From NCBI RefSeq assembly GCF_900291465.1, contig NZ_LT985808.1, positions 1-64,000 on the forward strand: 64,000 bases of DNA, written 5' to 3'. The stretch is from Bacteroides sp. Marseille-P3684 (GTDB taxonomy: Bacteria; Bacteroidota; Bacteroidia; Bacteroidales; Bacteroidaceae). The notes under the pieces are model-generated. The model did not search any database, had not been told where the DNA came from, and worked only from the letters and a program-made list of their open reading frames with translations. This document shows, piece by piece, positions 45,570-58,926 of this stretch. The first letter of the stretch is position 1. Each line of letters begins with the position of its first letter. A program made the translations under genes and the position numbers.

Positions 45570-46826
45570 ATGACAAAAGATTTGATAAAACTGCTTATTT
45601 CGGAATATCAATCATATGTATCAGGAGTTGAACTCATCCCTCGTGATGTGGAACTTGTGGACGGACTTAATTATGTATTTGTGGGATTGAGGCATGCCGG
45701 TAAATCATACTTGATGTTCCAACGCATAGCGCAATTGATAGAGCAAGGGCATAAAAAAGAGGAAATATTATATTTCAATTTTGAGGATGACCGAATAGAT
45801 TCCTTGGAGGTAAAAGATCTCGACTTAATAAAAACATGCTATGAGGAAATGTATGACTCTCGTCCAATATTCTTCTTGGACGAGATACAATTGGTGGATA
45901 GATGGGAAAAGTTTGCGCGTAGGTTGGCAGACCAAAAATATCAAGTATACATCACTGGCAGCAATGCAAAAATGCTGAGTAGCGAGATTGCAACCACACT
46001 TGGAGGCAGGTATATGATATATGAAGTGTACCCTTATTCTTTGAAAGAATATCTGAAAGCCAGTGGTATTGATATATTTGAAAAGAATGCAATGTTTGTA
46101 TTTGGAAAACAGATTGTGAAGTTGACGAATACTTATTTTCAACATGGTGGGTTACCGGAAACTGTAGGCATGAAAGAAACACGTTCATGGATGAGCAACC
46201 TGTTCAGCAAAATATTCTTCGGCGATTTAGTGGCAAGATACAGAATACGCAATGATTATGCGTTGCGTGTGATGATACGCAAAATGGCTGAAAGCGTGAA
46301 GCAGCCTCTTTCATATAACAGAATTGCAAGCATTGTCAGTAGTACAGGCAAAAAACTAAGTACAGATGCAGCTATCGATTATATAGGATATATGACAGAC
46401 ACTTGGCTCATATTACCCTATGAGAATCTGTATGGCAAGTTACAAGACAAGGAGACAAATCGCAAATATTATTTCACGGATAATGGCCTGCTCCATCTTT
46501 TCCTTGTTGATGCCAATACTTCTTTGCTTGAAAACATTGTAGCAGTAACCCTCCGACGCAAATATGGTGATGGAAGTTATTTTTGGAATAGCAAGAATGC
46601 AGAAGTCGATTTTGTAGTTCCTGAAGAAAAACTGGCTGTACAGGTGTCATATTCCATGACTGATGCAAACACATCTAAACGTGAGATAGATGGACTAATA
46701 AAGCTACATTCGATTCAACCAATCAGCACAATGATTGTCGTAACGATGGAAGAAGAGAACATTATTGAAAAAGATGGTTTTCATATAGAGCTTGTCCCTT
46801 TATGGAAATGGTTGCTTAAATTCTAA
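45570..46826 (+). CDS. AAA_14/DUF4143-type ATPase
   Basis: 418 residues. The P-loop is a variant, GLRHAGKS at about 38-45 (Arg-His in place of the usual Gly-rich residues). Walker B IFFLDEIQ comes near residue 97-104 and the sensor Ser in YITGSNAKML. The C-terminal DUF4143 half has YFTDNGLLHLFL, then a nuclease-like fold segment, FWNSKNAEVDFVV and LAVQVSYSM. The D...E...Q spacing resembles a degenerate restriction-like domain. Family members are common in anaerobes; their biological role is largely unknown to me. The gene is AT-rich compared with its neighbours and sits in the accessory patch. Confidence 0.85.
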   Translation: MTKDLIKLLISEYQSYVSGVELIPRDVELVDGLNYVFVGLRHAGKSYLMFQRIAQLIEQGHKKEEILYFNFEDDRIDSLEVKDLDLIKTCYEEMYDSRPIFFLDEIQLVDRWEKFARRLADQKYQVYITGSNAKMLSSEIATTLGGRYMIYEVYPYSLKEYLKASGIDIFEKNAMFVFGKQIVKLTNTYFQHGGLPETVGMKETRSWMSNLFSKIFFGDLVARYRIRNDYALRVMIRKMAESVKQPLSYNRIASIVSSTGKKLSTDAAIDYIGYMTDTWLILPYENLYGKLQDKETNRKYYFTDNGLLHLFLVDANTSLLENIVAVTLRRKYGDGSYFWNSKNAEVDFVVPEEKLAVQVSYSMTDANTSKREIDGLIKLHSIQPISTMIVVTMEEENIIEKDGFHIELVPLWKWLLKF

Positions 46827-46961
46827 CATATTTGGAGGATTACATTCTCTATATGATTCATTAAGGTTTAGAAGACTCACCAAACCACAAGCAGCTTTTC
46901 CTATAAAAGCAATTCACAGAGATATGACACTATCTTTTTGCAACCAGTTCTTCACTTCTGC
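46827..46961. other. Spacer after the ATPase gene
   Basis: 135 bp of AT-rich sequence without a recognisable gene or terminator. The next repeat element starts at 46962. Confidence 0.5.
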
Positions 46962-47496
46962 TTGACAAATTTACCCAAAACATACGTTTCAGCTAACGCG
47001 TATTTTTGAGGAATCGGGCAAAGTAGGTTATTTTAGGAATATTCATGCGAGACGGAACGCATAGATATTCAGAAGCAGGGGCAAAAACGAATATTTATAC
47101 TGCGAAACAATATTGTTTGAGAAGTCAAACACTTGTGTTTGGCACGTGAAACAATATTGTTTGACGACCCAAACAATATTGTTTCGTCCGTCGAATAAAA
47201 ATGTTTGGAGTAAAAAAGACCTGTTTTACGGTTCTTATACATTAATTTATGTTCATTCACCTTTAGTTTATCCGTCAGGACGCACAATGCGAGCGTGTGA
47301 TTATGCACAGCTTTCGGCTGAAGGAAGAACTCACCGCGGCTATATCCAATCAATACATAGACAAAAGACAGGCAAATGCGGTCCTATCATTTCAAAGTGT
47401 ATTTTGCGAATCGCCTGAGAATTCAAAAAAATCCAGCAAGCCGTATTTTGGCGCGAGCATCGCCGTTTTCAGGGCATTCGTTTGACAAATTGACAA
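46962..47496 (+). repeat. ~535-bp intergenic element, subtype B, copy 2
   Basis: Begins TTGACAAATTTACCC, has CGTTTCAGCTAACGCG near 46985 and ends CGTTTGACAAATTGACAA, so the two ends are both TTGACAAATT-like. The 3' block AGTGTATTTTGCGAATCGCC (from 47397) and CGTATTTTGGCGCGAGCATCG match the other three elements. It carries the clearest palindrome array of the four. Confidence 0.8.
47105..47185. repeat. Array of four 15-bp palindromes with 22-bp period (subtype B)
   Basis: Units start at 47105, 47127, 47149 and 47171: AAACAATATTGTTTG, AAACACTTGTGTTTG, AAACAATATTGTTTG and AAACAATATTGTTTC, with 7-bp spacers AGAAGTC, GCACGTG and ACGACCC. The second unit changes both arms together (AAACAC/GTGTTT), which keeps the dyad. 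Confidence 0.88.
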
Positions 47497-47562
47497 CACC
47501 GTCTTTCAGATGAGAGGGAAGTGTCAAAATGATAATATCGCTTTCAGAAAAGTGTTAGACAA

Positions 47563-47594
47563 TTTGCGAATATAGGAATAAGGAAGTATCTTTG
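47563..47594 (+). promoter_or_regulatory. Promoter of the toxin-antitoxin pair
   Basis: TTTG at 47563-47566, 20 bp, then TATCTTTG at 47587-47594, followed by the toxin ATG 21 bp later. It begins about 65 bp outside the repeat element. Confidence 0.75.
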
Positions 47595-47615
47595 TACACA
47601 TAAAGACAAGGCATT

Positions 47616-47933
47616 ATGTATATCGAGTTCGATAAAGACTACTTGCGTGAGTTGTACGAGCTAGGACGCACAAACGACAAGAGGCACCGCTACCAACCTG
47701 AAGTAATAAGGGGCTACCAGAAAGCTGTTTTTCTGCTTTCATCTGCCAATGCTATTACTGACTTGTTCCAGAACAATGCTCTAAATTATGAAGTCTTGCA
47801 AGGTGATAAAAAGGGTATCTCTTCCGTGAGAATAAACCGCAAATACAGGCTTGAATTTACCGTACATGAAGTCTTTAACGAGCAAATAATTACACTTTGC
47901 CGTCTATTGGATATCAGCAACCATTACAAATGA
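47616..47933 (+). CDS. HigB/RelE-superfamily toxin
   Basis: 105 residues with the compact RelE-like pattern. An N-terminal helix (FDKDYLRELYELGRTNDKRHRY) is followed by a beta-rich half with YEVLQGDKKGISSVRINRKYRLEFTV and a final strand ITLCRLLDISNHY. The conserved SVRINRKYRL motif holds the basic residues expected for cutting mRNA on the ribosome. It precedes its antitoxin, the HigBA order. An intact short pair in an AT-rich stretch suggests acquisition by transfer. Confidence 0.85.
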   Translation: MYIEFDKDYLRELYELGRTNDKRHRYQPEVIRGYQKAVFLLSSANAITDLFQNNALNYEVLQGDKKGISSVRINRKYRLEFTVHEVFNEQIITLCRLLDISNHYK

Positions 47934-48277
47934 CATTCGATATGGAAACAGCAAAGAAAACATATGCACCGCATGAGTTACAGCCGTCCACACCAATACA
48001 CCCCGGTGAAATACTGAAAGACGAGTTAGAGGCTCGCAACATATCGCAAAGGAAGTTCGCCGCCCTCATCGGCGTTTCTTACTCCGTACTTAACGAAGTT
48101 GTGAACGGTAAACGCCCAGTAACAACTGAATATGCATTGAAAATCGAGGCGGCAACGGGCATCCCTGCCCATGTATGGGTAAACATGCAGTCTGCCTACA
48201 ATATGCAGACTGCACGGCGAAACAGTAAACTTGCCGCTGTGCTTGAAAACATACGCAAAGCTGTTGCAGTTCTCTGA
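47930..48277 (+). CDS. HigA-type antitoxin, XRE helix-turn-helix
   Basis: 115 residues from the ATG at 47930, which overlaps the toxin stop by 4 bp (ATGA); an ATG at 47942 is an alternative. It contains IHPGEILKDELEARNISQRKFAALIGVSYSVLNEVVNGKRPVT, the VapI/HigA-type DNA-binding domain starting with the diagnostic HPGE. It should neutralise the toxin and repress the shared promoter. Confidence 0.88.
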   Translation: MTFDMETAKKTYAPHELQPSTPIHPGEILKDELEARNISQRKFAALIGVSYSVLNEVVNGKRPVTTEYALKIEAATGIPAHVWVNMQSAYNMQTARRNSKLAAVLENIRKAVAVL

Positions 48278-48349
48278 CAGGGTATAGGTAATCCTCCCAC
48301 CTGCCTCCTCCCCTAAGCCCGGGAATATTCCTGCTTATCGTATGTGTGC

Positions 48350-48394
48350 AAAAAAGCCGTGCATCCATGTACAACGTACATGAGACACACGGCT
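48350..48394 (-). terminator. Terminator of the sugar transporter gene
   Basis: AGCCGTG (48355-48361) pairs with CACGGCT (48388-48394), with an inner ATGTAC/GTACAT stem. On the minus strand it is followed by six T. It lies 36 bp past the transporter stop. Confidence 0.88.
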
Positions 48395-48429
48395 ATGTTT
48401 GTGTTGCATGCGTCGAACACACCACTGCC

Positions 48430-49788
48430 TTACTTCTGCTCCCGCACAAAGACCACGCAACAGGTGCCCACCAGCAGCAACAGACCTGCCAGCAGGAGCA
48501 TGCTGCCTTCCGGTGCCAACCCATCGTCAGGGGTAAGGACACGCAGAATCAAGCCACCGGTAGCTGCCGCCACAATCTGCGGCACACAAATCGTTCCGTT
48601 GAACAAACCGAGGTAGGTGCCCATGTGTCCACCGGAAAGGGAGTTCGTCAGGATGGTGAAAGGCAGGGCAAGCATGGCTGCCCAGGCGCAACCTATCAGC
48701 AGGAAGGACACGAAGAGAGCATAGACATCGTGCATGAAAAAGGTGGAGATGAAACCGGCAGCACCCAGGAACAGGCTCAATGAATAGACGAAGCGCCAGT
48801 TCTTGAACAGGGGGATGACGGCAGCCCAAATCACGGAACCGACGGCTTGCACGGCAAAGTAGACACCGACCCAGTCGCCTGCCGTCTGATATTCCACCGA
48901 ACTGGTGTCGAGCACCACACGGTTCACACCGTCGATGACACGTTCCACCACGGGGGCATCGAAGACATTGGCGGCAATCGCCCCGTTGGTGTAGGTCCAC
49001 ATGAACATGAAGGCTGACCAGCAGAAGAACTGTACCAGTCCTACGGTCCAGAAGGCTTTGGGGGCACGACGCAGGAGGGTGAAGACACCAACCTTTTCCG
49101 TCCGGGTGTCGTCGGCTATCCCGTGGTATTCGGCATAGAGAGCGGGAGGATACTCCTTGACCTTTGCCGTGGTGTAGACCACGCAGAGGATAAGGATGAA
49201 GGCACCTATATAAAAGGAATAGATGACGGAGTCGGGTATCACACCTTCGGGTGCAACCTTGCTGATGCCTACGGTTGCAAACAGGAAGGGAAAGAGGTAG
49301 CCTGCCAGGCTGCCGGCATTGCAGAGGAAGCTCTGGATGGAATATGCCAGCCCCTTCTGCTTCTCATTGACCATGTCGCCCACCATCATCTTGAAGGGCT
49401 GCATCGCCATGTTGATGGAGGTGTCGAGCAGCATCAGCGAGAGCAGTCCGAAAATCATGGCAGTGGAGACGGTCATGCCGAAACTGCCGGCATTGGGAAG
49501 GAGGCACATGACCAGTACCGCCACCAGTGCCCCCACAAACAGGTAGGGGATACGACGTCCGAAGCGCGTCCAGGTGCGGTCGCTCAATGCACCGACGACG
49601 GGTTGGACCAGGATGCCCGCCAGCGGCGGAAGAATCCAAAAGAAACTCAGGCTGTGAGGGTCTGCACCCAGGGTTGAAAAGATACGGCTGATATTTGCAC
49701 TCTGCAAGGCGTAGGCTATCTGCACGCCAAAAAATCCAAAGCTGATGTTCCACAACTTCCAGAAACTTAAATCCGGCATTACTTTCAT
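48430..49788 (-). CDS. MFS/GPH-like sugar transporter of the starch locus
   Basis: 452 residues with about 12 hydrophobic segments. The N-terminus (FWKLWNISFGFFGVQIAYALQSANISRIFSTLGA) and the SDRTWTRFGRRIPYLFVGA loop are characteristic of the sucrose/maltose permease group related to SLC45 and GPH carriers. A large loop around residues 260-290 separates the halves. It should import maltose, maltooligosaccharides or glucose across the inner membrane. It lies 105 bp downstream of susR on the same strand and ends in a strong terminator. B. thetaiotaomicron susA-G lacks such a gene in the core cluster. Confidence 0.85.
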   Translation of the reverse strand: MKVMPDLSFWKLWNISFGFFGVQIAYALQSANISRIFSTLGADPHSLSFFWILPPLAGILVQPVVGALSDRTWTRFGRRIPYLFVGALVAVLVMCLLPNAGSFGMTVSTAMIFGLLSLMLLDTSINMAMQPFKMMVGDMVNEKQKGLAYSIQSFLCNAGSLAGYLFPFLFATVGISKVAPEGVIPDSVIYSFYIGAFILILCVVYTTAKVKEYPPALYAEYHGIADDTRTEKVGVFTLLRRAPKAFWTVGLVQFFCWSAFMFMWTYTNGAIAANVFDAPVVERVIDGVNRVVLDTSSVEYQTAGDWVGVYFAVQAVGSVIWAAVIPLFKNWRFVYSLSLFLGAAGFISTFFMHDVYALFVSFLLIGCAWAAMLALPFTILTNSLSGGHMGTYLGLFNGTICVPQIVAAATGGLILRVLTPDDGLAPEGSMLLLAGLLLLVGTCCVVFVREQK

Positions 49789-49893
49789 GGCTGAACAAAA
49801 CGGTTTTAGTTTGATAATATATAAAGGTGTATATAAAGAGAGACTTTATTGAGTTGCAGTGGGAAAGTAATGGAGATGACGGCGGGCGACGTG

Positions 49894-51504
49894 TCAGAGG
49901 TTCATCACCTGCTGTTCGAAGGTATCCTTGTCGCCCCGGGCCTTGCCCCGTATCTTGCTGCGGTAGTTGTAGACCGTCGCCAGGGAGTAGCCCAGGAAGT
50001 GGGCGATGCTGTTGGCGTCGGTCACTCCCAGTCGGATGAGCGCAAAGATACGAAGTTCTGTATTGAGTAGTTCATTCTGTTTGGGATAAATTTTGCCCTC
50101 ATCGGTCAAAAGTTGGTTAAAATCGGTGATAAAATTGGGGAAAAGGTCAAGAAATGACTTGTCAAACTCCTTGTAGAACGCTTTCCGCTCGTCTTGCAGG
50201 AAGTTGTCCGAGCGTACCAGCTTGACCAGCTCGTCCATCTTCGAGGCACGCAAGAGCTTGTCGAGCGAGAGTCGGTATTGCTCCAGCTTCTCCAGGTACA
50301 TCACGCAGCGGTCCAGGTAACGGGCAATGTAGACCTCCTTGATTTTGCCTGTTTCTTCCAGCGTACGGTTGGCAGCCATCAGCTGTCCGTTGGCAATCGA
50401 GAGGTTCTGACGCATCTGCGCCAGCTTCTTCATGCTGATATAGAGGTAGACGGCAAGCGTGATGAAGAGAATCGCCAGTATGCTCACACTCACGGAGATG
50501 ACGTACTGAAGGTCGTGCTTCTTCTCTTCCAGGTCACGGTAAGCGCGTTCGACGATTGGGTAGAATTCCGTGACTTCGAGGAAACGCAGACGGGCGTTGC
50601 ATGCCACCGCATCCTCCATGGAGCATGCCATATAGCGGTATGCCCGTGCCAGGTCTCCCTGTTCATACATCAGCCTTGCCAACCGTTGGAGGGAGGCATA
50701 TTCGCGGGCAGCCATACGGATGTCAACCAGTGCAGTACGGGCAAGGTAGTAGATTTCGTGCTCCACATCCCCCTTCTTCTGCCAGGCCTCGAACAGCGTG
50801 TAGTTCAGGTAGGCACGGTTGGGCATGGTCATTCCGTCTTCATCATGCGACGCCAACAGCGACAGCGCCTCGTCGGGGTTGCCGGCAAGCAGGAGCCTTT
50901 CTGCACGGACGATGTCGGTGGAGAGTCCCGGACCAATGATGCTGAGGATGGAGTCGCGATAGGCTTCCGTGATTTTCAGGTATTTCTCCTTGGCAGGTTG
51001 GTAGGCGGTGTAGTCGGCAAGCCAACCGTGATACGCCCGTTGGGTGTGGTAGTAGTAGAGCAGTCCGCCTGTCGAGAGAGCATCTTTATGCACGCGTGCC
51101 AGTTCGGTGCCTGCCTCGTTGTACATGCCCATGACACCCATCACTTCGGCACGGTTGATGCGCACTTCGTTTTCCAGGTCGAGACGGTTCAGCCGGGGCA
51201 GCAGCCGGGCTTTGCGTTCGACATAGGCAAGGGAGGAATCTGCCTGGTAATGCAGGTATTCATAGAACAGTGAGCCACAAAGGTCGCATTGCTCCTGTGG
51301 GGTGGTTGCCGTCTGCAGGACTTGCTTCAGGCTGTCAATCCTCGCTTCCTTCAGACGGTGGTAGTCGCTCTTGTGACGGATGGTCCGGTCCAGTTGTTCC
51401 AATATTTCTTTGGTCTGACGGTCGTAATCCTGTCCGAAAAGTGGAGCCGCCGTCCACCCGAACAGCATCCCCATCAGGAGAAAACAGGTCTTCATGGCTT
51501 TCAT
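49894..51504 (-). CDS. susR: SusR-like transmembrane transcriptional regulator
   Basis: 536 residues. A signal-anchor-like start is followed by a periplasmic TPR-like helical domain (to about residue 330), one membrane helix at about 333-357 (VISVSVSILAILFITLAVYLYI), a coiled segment and a C-terminal DNA-binding helix-turn-helix (LRIFALIRLGVTDANSIAHFLGYSLATVYNYRSKIRGKA). This is the plan of SusR of B. thetaiotaomicron (DUF6377 family), which senses maltose or longer oligosaccharides and activates sus genes. It is divergent from susA. Several Met codons are possible; MKAMKTCFLL at 51504 gives a good membrane-targeting start. Confidence 0.88.
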   Translation of the reverse strand: MKAMKTCFLLMGMLFGWTAAPLFGQDYDRQTKEILEQLDRTIRHKSDYHRLKEARIDSLKQVLQTATTPQEQCDLCGSLFYEYLHYQADSSLAYVERKARLLPRLNRLDLENEVRINRAEVMGVMGMYNEAGTELARVHKDALSTGGLLYYYHTQRAYHGWLADYTAYQPAKEKYLKITEAYRDSILSIIGPGLSTDIVRAERLLLAGNPDEALSLLASHDEDGMTMPNRAYLNYTLFEAWQKKGDVEHEIYYLARTALVDIRMAAREYASLQRLARLMYEQGDLARAYRYMACSMEDAVACNARLRFLEVTEFYPIVERAYRDLEEKKHDLQYVISVSVSILAILFITLAVYLYISMKKLAQMRQNLSIANGQLMAANRTLEETGKIKEVYIARYLDRCVMYLEKLEQYRLSLDKLLRASKMDELVKLVRSDNFLQDERKAFYKEFDKSFLDLFPNFITDFNQLLTDEGKIYPKQNELLNTELRIFALIRLGVTDANSIAHFLGYSLATVYNYRSKIRGKARGDKDTFEQQVMNL

Positions 51505-55813
<4,309 letters not shown>

Positions 55814-55869
55814 GCCACGGCACATACATTCTTACTTTACTATCGGATTCTTAACTTAAACACAATAGC

Positions 55870-58800
55870 ATGAAGATGAACTCAATCATTCAAGTCTCCA
55901 GCAGACAACTCATGGTCCCGGCAGCATGCCTGATGCTCTCCGTGCAGGCTTTCGCACAGCAAGCCATCACGGTGAAGGGCGTTGTCAGAGATAAGGCCGG
56001 CATGGAACTCATCGGCGCAAGCGTCGCCGTCAAGGGTTCGACGAAGGGTGTCATTACCGACATCGACGGACGCTTCACCTTGAAAGCCAACCAAGGTGAT
56101 GTCCTGGTCATCTCCTTCCTGGGCTACCGCACCCGGGAGGTCCCCGTCTCTCCCACGATGGATGTTACCCTGGAAGAGGCAACTGAATTGCTCGACGACG
56201 TCGTGGTCATCGGCTACGGTACGGTGAAGAAGGACGATGCCACCGGCTCGGTGAGCGCCATCAAGCCCGACGAACTGAGCAAGGGTATCACCACCAGCGC
56301 ACAGGACATGCTCGCCGGCAAGGTCGCCGGTGTGAGCGTGATAAGCAACGACGGCGCTCCGGGCAGCAGTTCGACCATCCGCATCCGAGGCGGCTCGTCG
56401 CTCAACGCATCGAACGACCCGCTGATTGTCATCGACGGACTACCCATCGACAACAGCGGCATCAAGGGTATGCCCAACGGACTCTCCATGGTCAACCCGA
56501 ACGACATCGAGACCTTCACCGTCCTGAAGGATGCTTCTGCCACCGCAATCTACGGTTCGCGTGCCTCCAACGGTGTCATCATCATCACCACCAAGAAGGG
56601 CAAGAGCGGTTCGGGACCGAAGGTGAGCTACAACGGCTATGTCTCCATGGCAACCGCAACCAAGAAATACGACGTCCTCAGCGGCGACGAATACCGTGCC
56701 TACATCCAGCACCTGAAGGACAACGGCGCACAGCTCGACACCCCGCTGGGCGATGCGAACACGGACTGGCAGGACGAAATCTTCCGCGAAGCCGTGAGCA
56801 CGGAGCACAACATCTCCGTCACCGGAGGCTTGAAGAACATGCCTTACCGCGTCTCGATGGGATACAACTACAACGACGGCATCATCAAGACGTCCAACTA
56901 CCAGCGGTTCACGACCGCAGTAAACCTCGCCCCGTCGTTCTTTGACGACCACTTGCGATTCAACATCAACGCGAAATACATGCACGGGAAGAACCGGTTC
57001 GTGGACGCCGGCGTCATCCTGGGTTCGGCACTCGCCATGGACCCGACACGCCCGGTCTACTCGGACGACCCCGACGCCGTGAAGTTCTTCGGCGGCTATT
57101 ACCAGAAGTCGGTGGGCTTTGCCGTGTCCGACCCCAACTGGACCGCCAAACCCTATGAGAACTCTCCGCGCAACCCGGTCGCCGAACTGCATCAGAAGAA
57201 CGACGGCTCCCGCAGCGACGACTTCATCGGCAACATCGAGATGGACTACCGCGTGCACTTCCTCCCCGACCTGCGCATCCATGCCAGCCTCGGCGGTGAA
57301 TATGCAGAGGGCACGCAGCGCACCGTCATCTCGCCCTACTCCTACAGCAACAACTACTACGGATGGGACGGCATGCAGACGGAGTTCAAGTACAGCACGA
57401 CGCTCAATGCCTACGCCCAGTATGTCAAGGAGCTGGGCAACCACACGCTCGACGTGATGGTCGGCGGCGAGGAACAGCACTTCCACCGCACCGGCTACTC
57501 GCAGGGCGCCGGCTGGGACAGCTACCTCCAGCAGAAGTACAAGGAGGAGAAGCGCAGCGAGAAGGCATACGGCACCCACAACTCCCTGGTGTCCTACTTC
57601 GGCCGTCTGAACTACACGCTCCTCAACCGATACCTGCTCACCTTCACGATGCGCTTCGACGGTTCCTCCCGTTTCTCGGACGACAACCGCTGGGGCAAGT
57701 TCCCCTCGGCAGCCTTTGCATGGAAGATGAAGGAGGAAGGCTTCCTGCGCGACGTCGAGGCCCTCTCCGACCTGAAGCTCCGTCTGGGCTGGGGTATCAC
57801 CGGGCAACAGGCGGTCGTAGACCAGGACTTCCCGTACCTGCCGACTTATAACATCAGCAACCAGTACTCGCAGTACCTCTTCGGTGACGAGGGTTACAAC
57901 ACCCTGCGCCCCAACGCCTACAACCAGAACCTGAAGTGGGAGCAGACCACCACGTGGAACGCCGGATTCGACTTCGGCTTCCTCAACGGACGCATCTCCG
58001 GCAGCCTCGACGGATACTACCGCGAGACCAAGGACCTCATCAACAAGGTGAAGATTCCCGTGGGCACCAACCTCAGCTCCAGCCTCATCAAGAACATCGG
58101 TTCGCTGGAGAACTACGGCGTGGAGTTCAGCATCAACACCAAGCCCGTCGTGACCAACGACTTCACGTGGGACCTCTCCTTCAACGCCACCTGGAACCAC
58201 AACGAAATCACCCGGCTGACCGATGCCGACAACGACTCCTACTACGTGGACAGCGGCGACGACGCCCCGCGCGGCAACGGCAACAAGGCACAGGCACACA
58301 AGGTGGGCTACCCTGCCGGCTCGTTCTACGTCTACCAGCAGGTGTATGACGCCGACGGCAAACCCATCCAGGGCATGTTCGTCGACCGCAACGGCAACGG
58401 GGAAATCGACCTCGACGACCGCTACATGTACAAGAAACCGGCAGCCGACGTCCTCATGGGCCTCACCTCGAAGATGCTCTGGCGCAACTGGGACTTCAGC
58501 TTCGCCCTGCGTGCAAGCCTCAACAACTACGTCTACTACGGACGCCTGGCAGAGAACGCCAACGTGGCAGCCGACGGTCTGTTCGCCAACAACACCTACG
58601 TAAACGTCATCAAGGAAGCCATCGACCTGGGCTGGACCGACTTCAGCAACTACCGCTCGGACTACTTCGTGCAGAACGCTTCCTTCCTGCGCTGCGACAA
58701 CATCACCCTGGGCTACTCGTTCAAGAACCTCTTCAAGAGCATCTACTACGGAGGAGCCACGGGCCGTCTGTATGCCACCGTGCAGAACCCCTTCCTCATC

Positions 58801-58902
58801 ACCAAGTATGACGGACTCGACCCGGAAGTATCCAGCGGCATGGACAAGAACCCCTATCCGCGTGCCACGACCTTCCTGCTCGGTCTGAGCCTGCAATTCT
58901 AA
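55870..58902 (+). CDS. susC: SusC-like TonB-dependent starch oligosaccharide transporter
   Basis: 1010 residues. A signal peptide ends at AFAQ, followed by a carboxypeptidase-regulatory-like domain (ITVKGVVRDKAGMELIGASVAVKGS...GVITDIDGRFTL), a TonB box/plug (ELLDDVVVIGYGTVKK, GSSSTIRIRGGSSLN, AIYGSRASNGVIIITTKKG) and a long beta-barrel ending in LLGLSLQF with a C-terminal Phe. It imports maltooligosaccharides using TonB energy together with the next protein. Context with susA, susB and susR supports starch as substrate. Confidence 0.93.
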   Translation: MKMNSIIQVSSRQLMVPAACLMLSVQAFAQQAITVKGVVRDKAGMELIGASVAVKGSTKGVITDIDGRFTLKANQGDVLVISFLGYRTREVPVSPTMDVTLEEATELLDDVVVIGYGTVKKDDATGSVSAIKPDELSKGITTSAQDMLAGKVAGVSVISNDGAPGSSSTIRIRGGSSLNASNDPLIVIDGLPIDNSGIKGMPNGLSMVNPNDIETFTVLKDASATAIYGSRASNGVIIITTKKGKSGSGPKVSYNGYVSMATATKKYDVLSGDEYRAYIQHLKDNGAQLDTPLGDANTDWQDEIFREAVSTEHNISVTGGLKNMPYRVSMGYNYNDGIIKTSNYQRFTTAVNLAPSFFDDHLRFNINAKYMHGKNRFVDAGVILGSALAMDPTRPVYSDDPDAVKFFGGYYQKSVGFAVSDPNWTAKPYENSPRNPVAELHQKNDGSRSDDFIGNIEMDYRVHFLPDLRIHASLGGEYAEGTQRTVISPYSYSNNYYGWDGMQTEFKYSTTLNAYAQYVKELGNHTLDVMVGGEEQHFHRTGYSQGAGWDSYLQQKYKEEKRSEKAYGTHNSLVSYFGRLNYTLLNRYLLTFTMRFDGSSRFSDDNRWGKFPSAAFAWKMKEEGFLRDVEALSDLKLRLGWGITGQQAVVDQDFPYLPTYNISNQYSQYLFGDEGYNTLRPNAYNQNLKWEQTTTWNAGFDFGFLNGRISGSLDGYYRETKDLINKVKIPVGTNLSSSLIKNIGSLENYGVEFSINTKPVVTNDFTWDLSFNATWNHNEITRLTDADNDSYYVDSGDDAPRGNGNKAQAHKVGYPAGSFYVYQQVYDADGKPIQGMFVDRNGNGEIDLDDRYMYKKPAADVLMGLTSKMLWRNWDFSFALRASLNNYVYYGRLAENANVAADGLFANNTYVNVIKEAIDLGWTDFSNYRSDYFVQNASFLRCDNITLGYSFKNLFKSIYYGGATGRLYATVQNPFLITKYDGLDPEVSSGMDKNPYPRATTFLLGLSLQF

Positions 58903-58926
58903 CCACCCCAAAAGCACATCATGATT

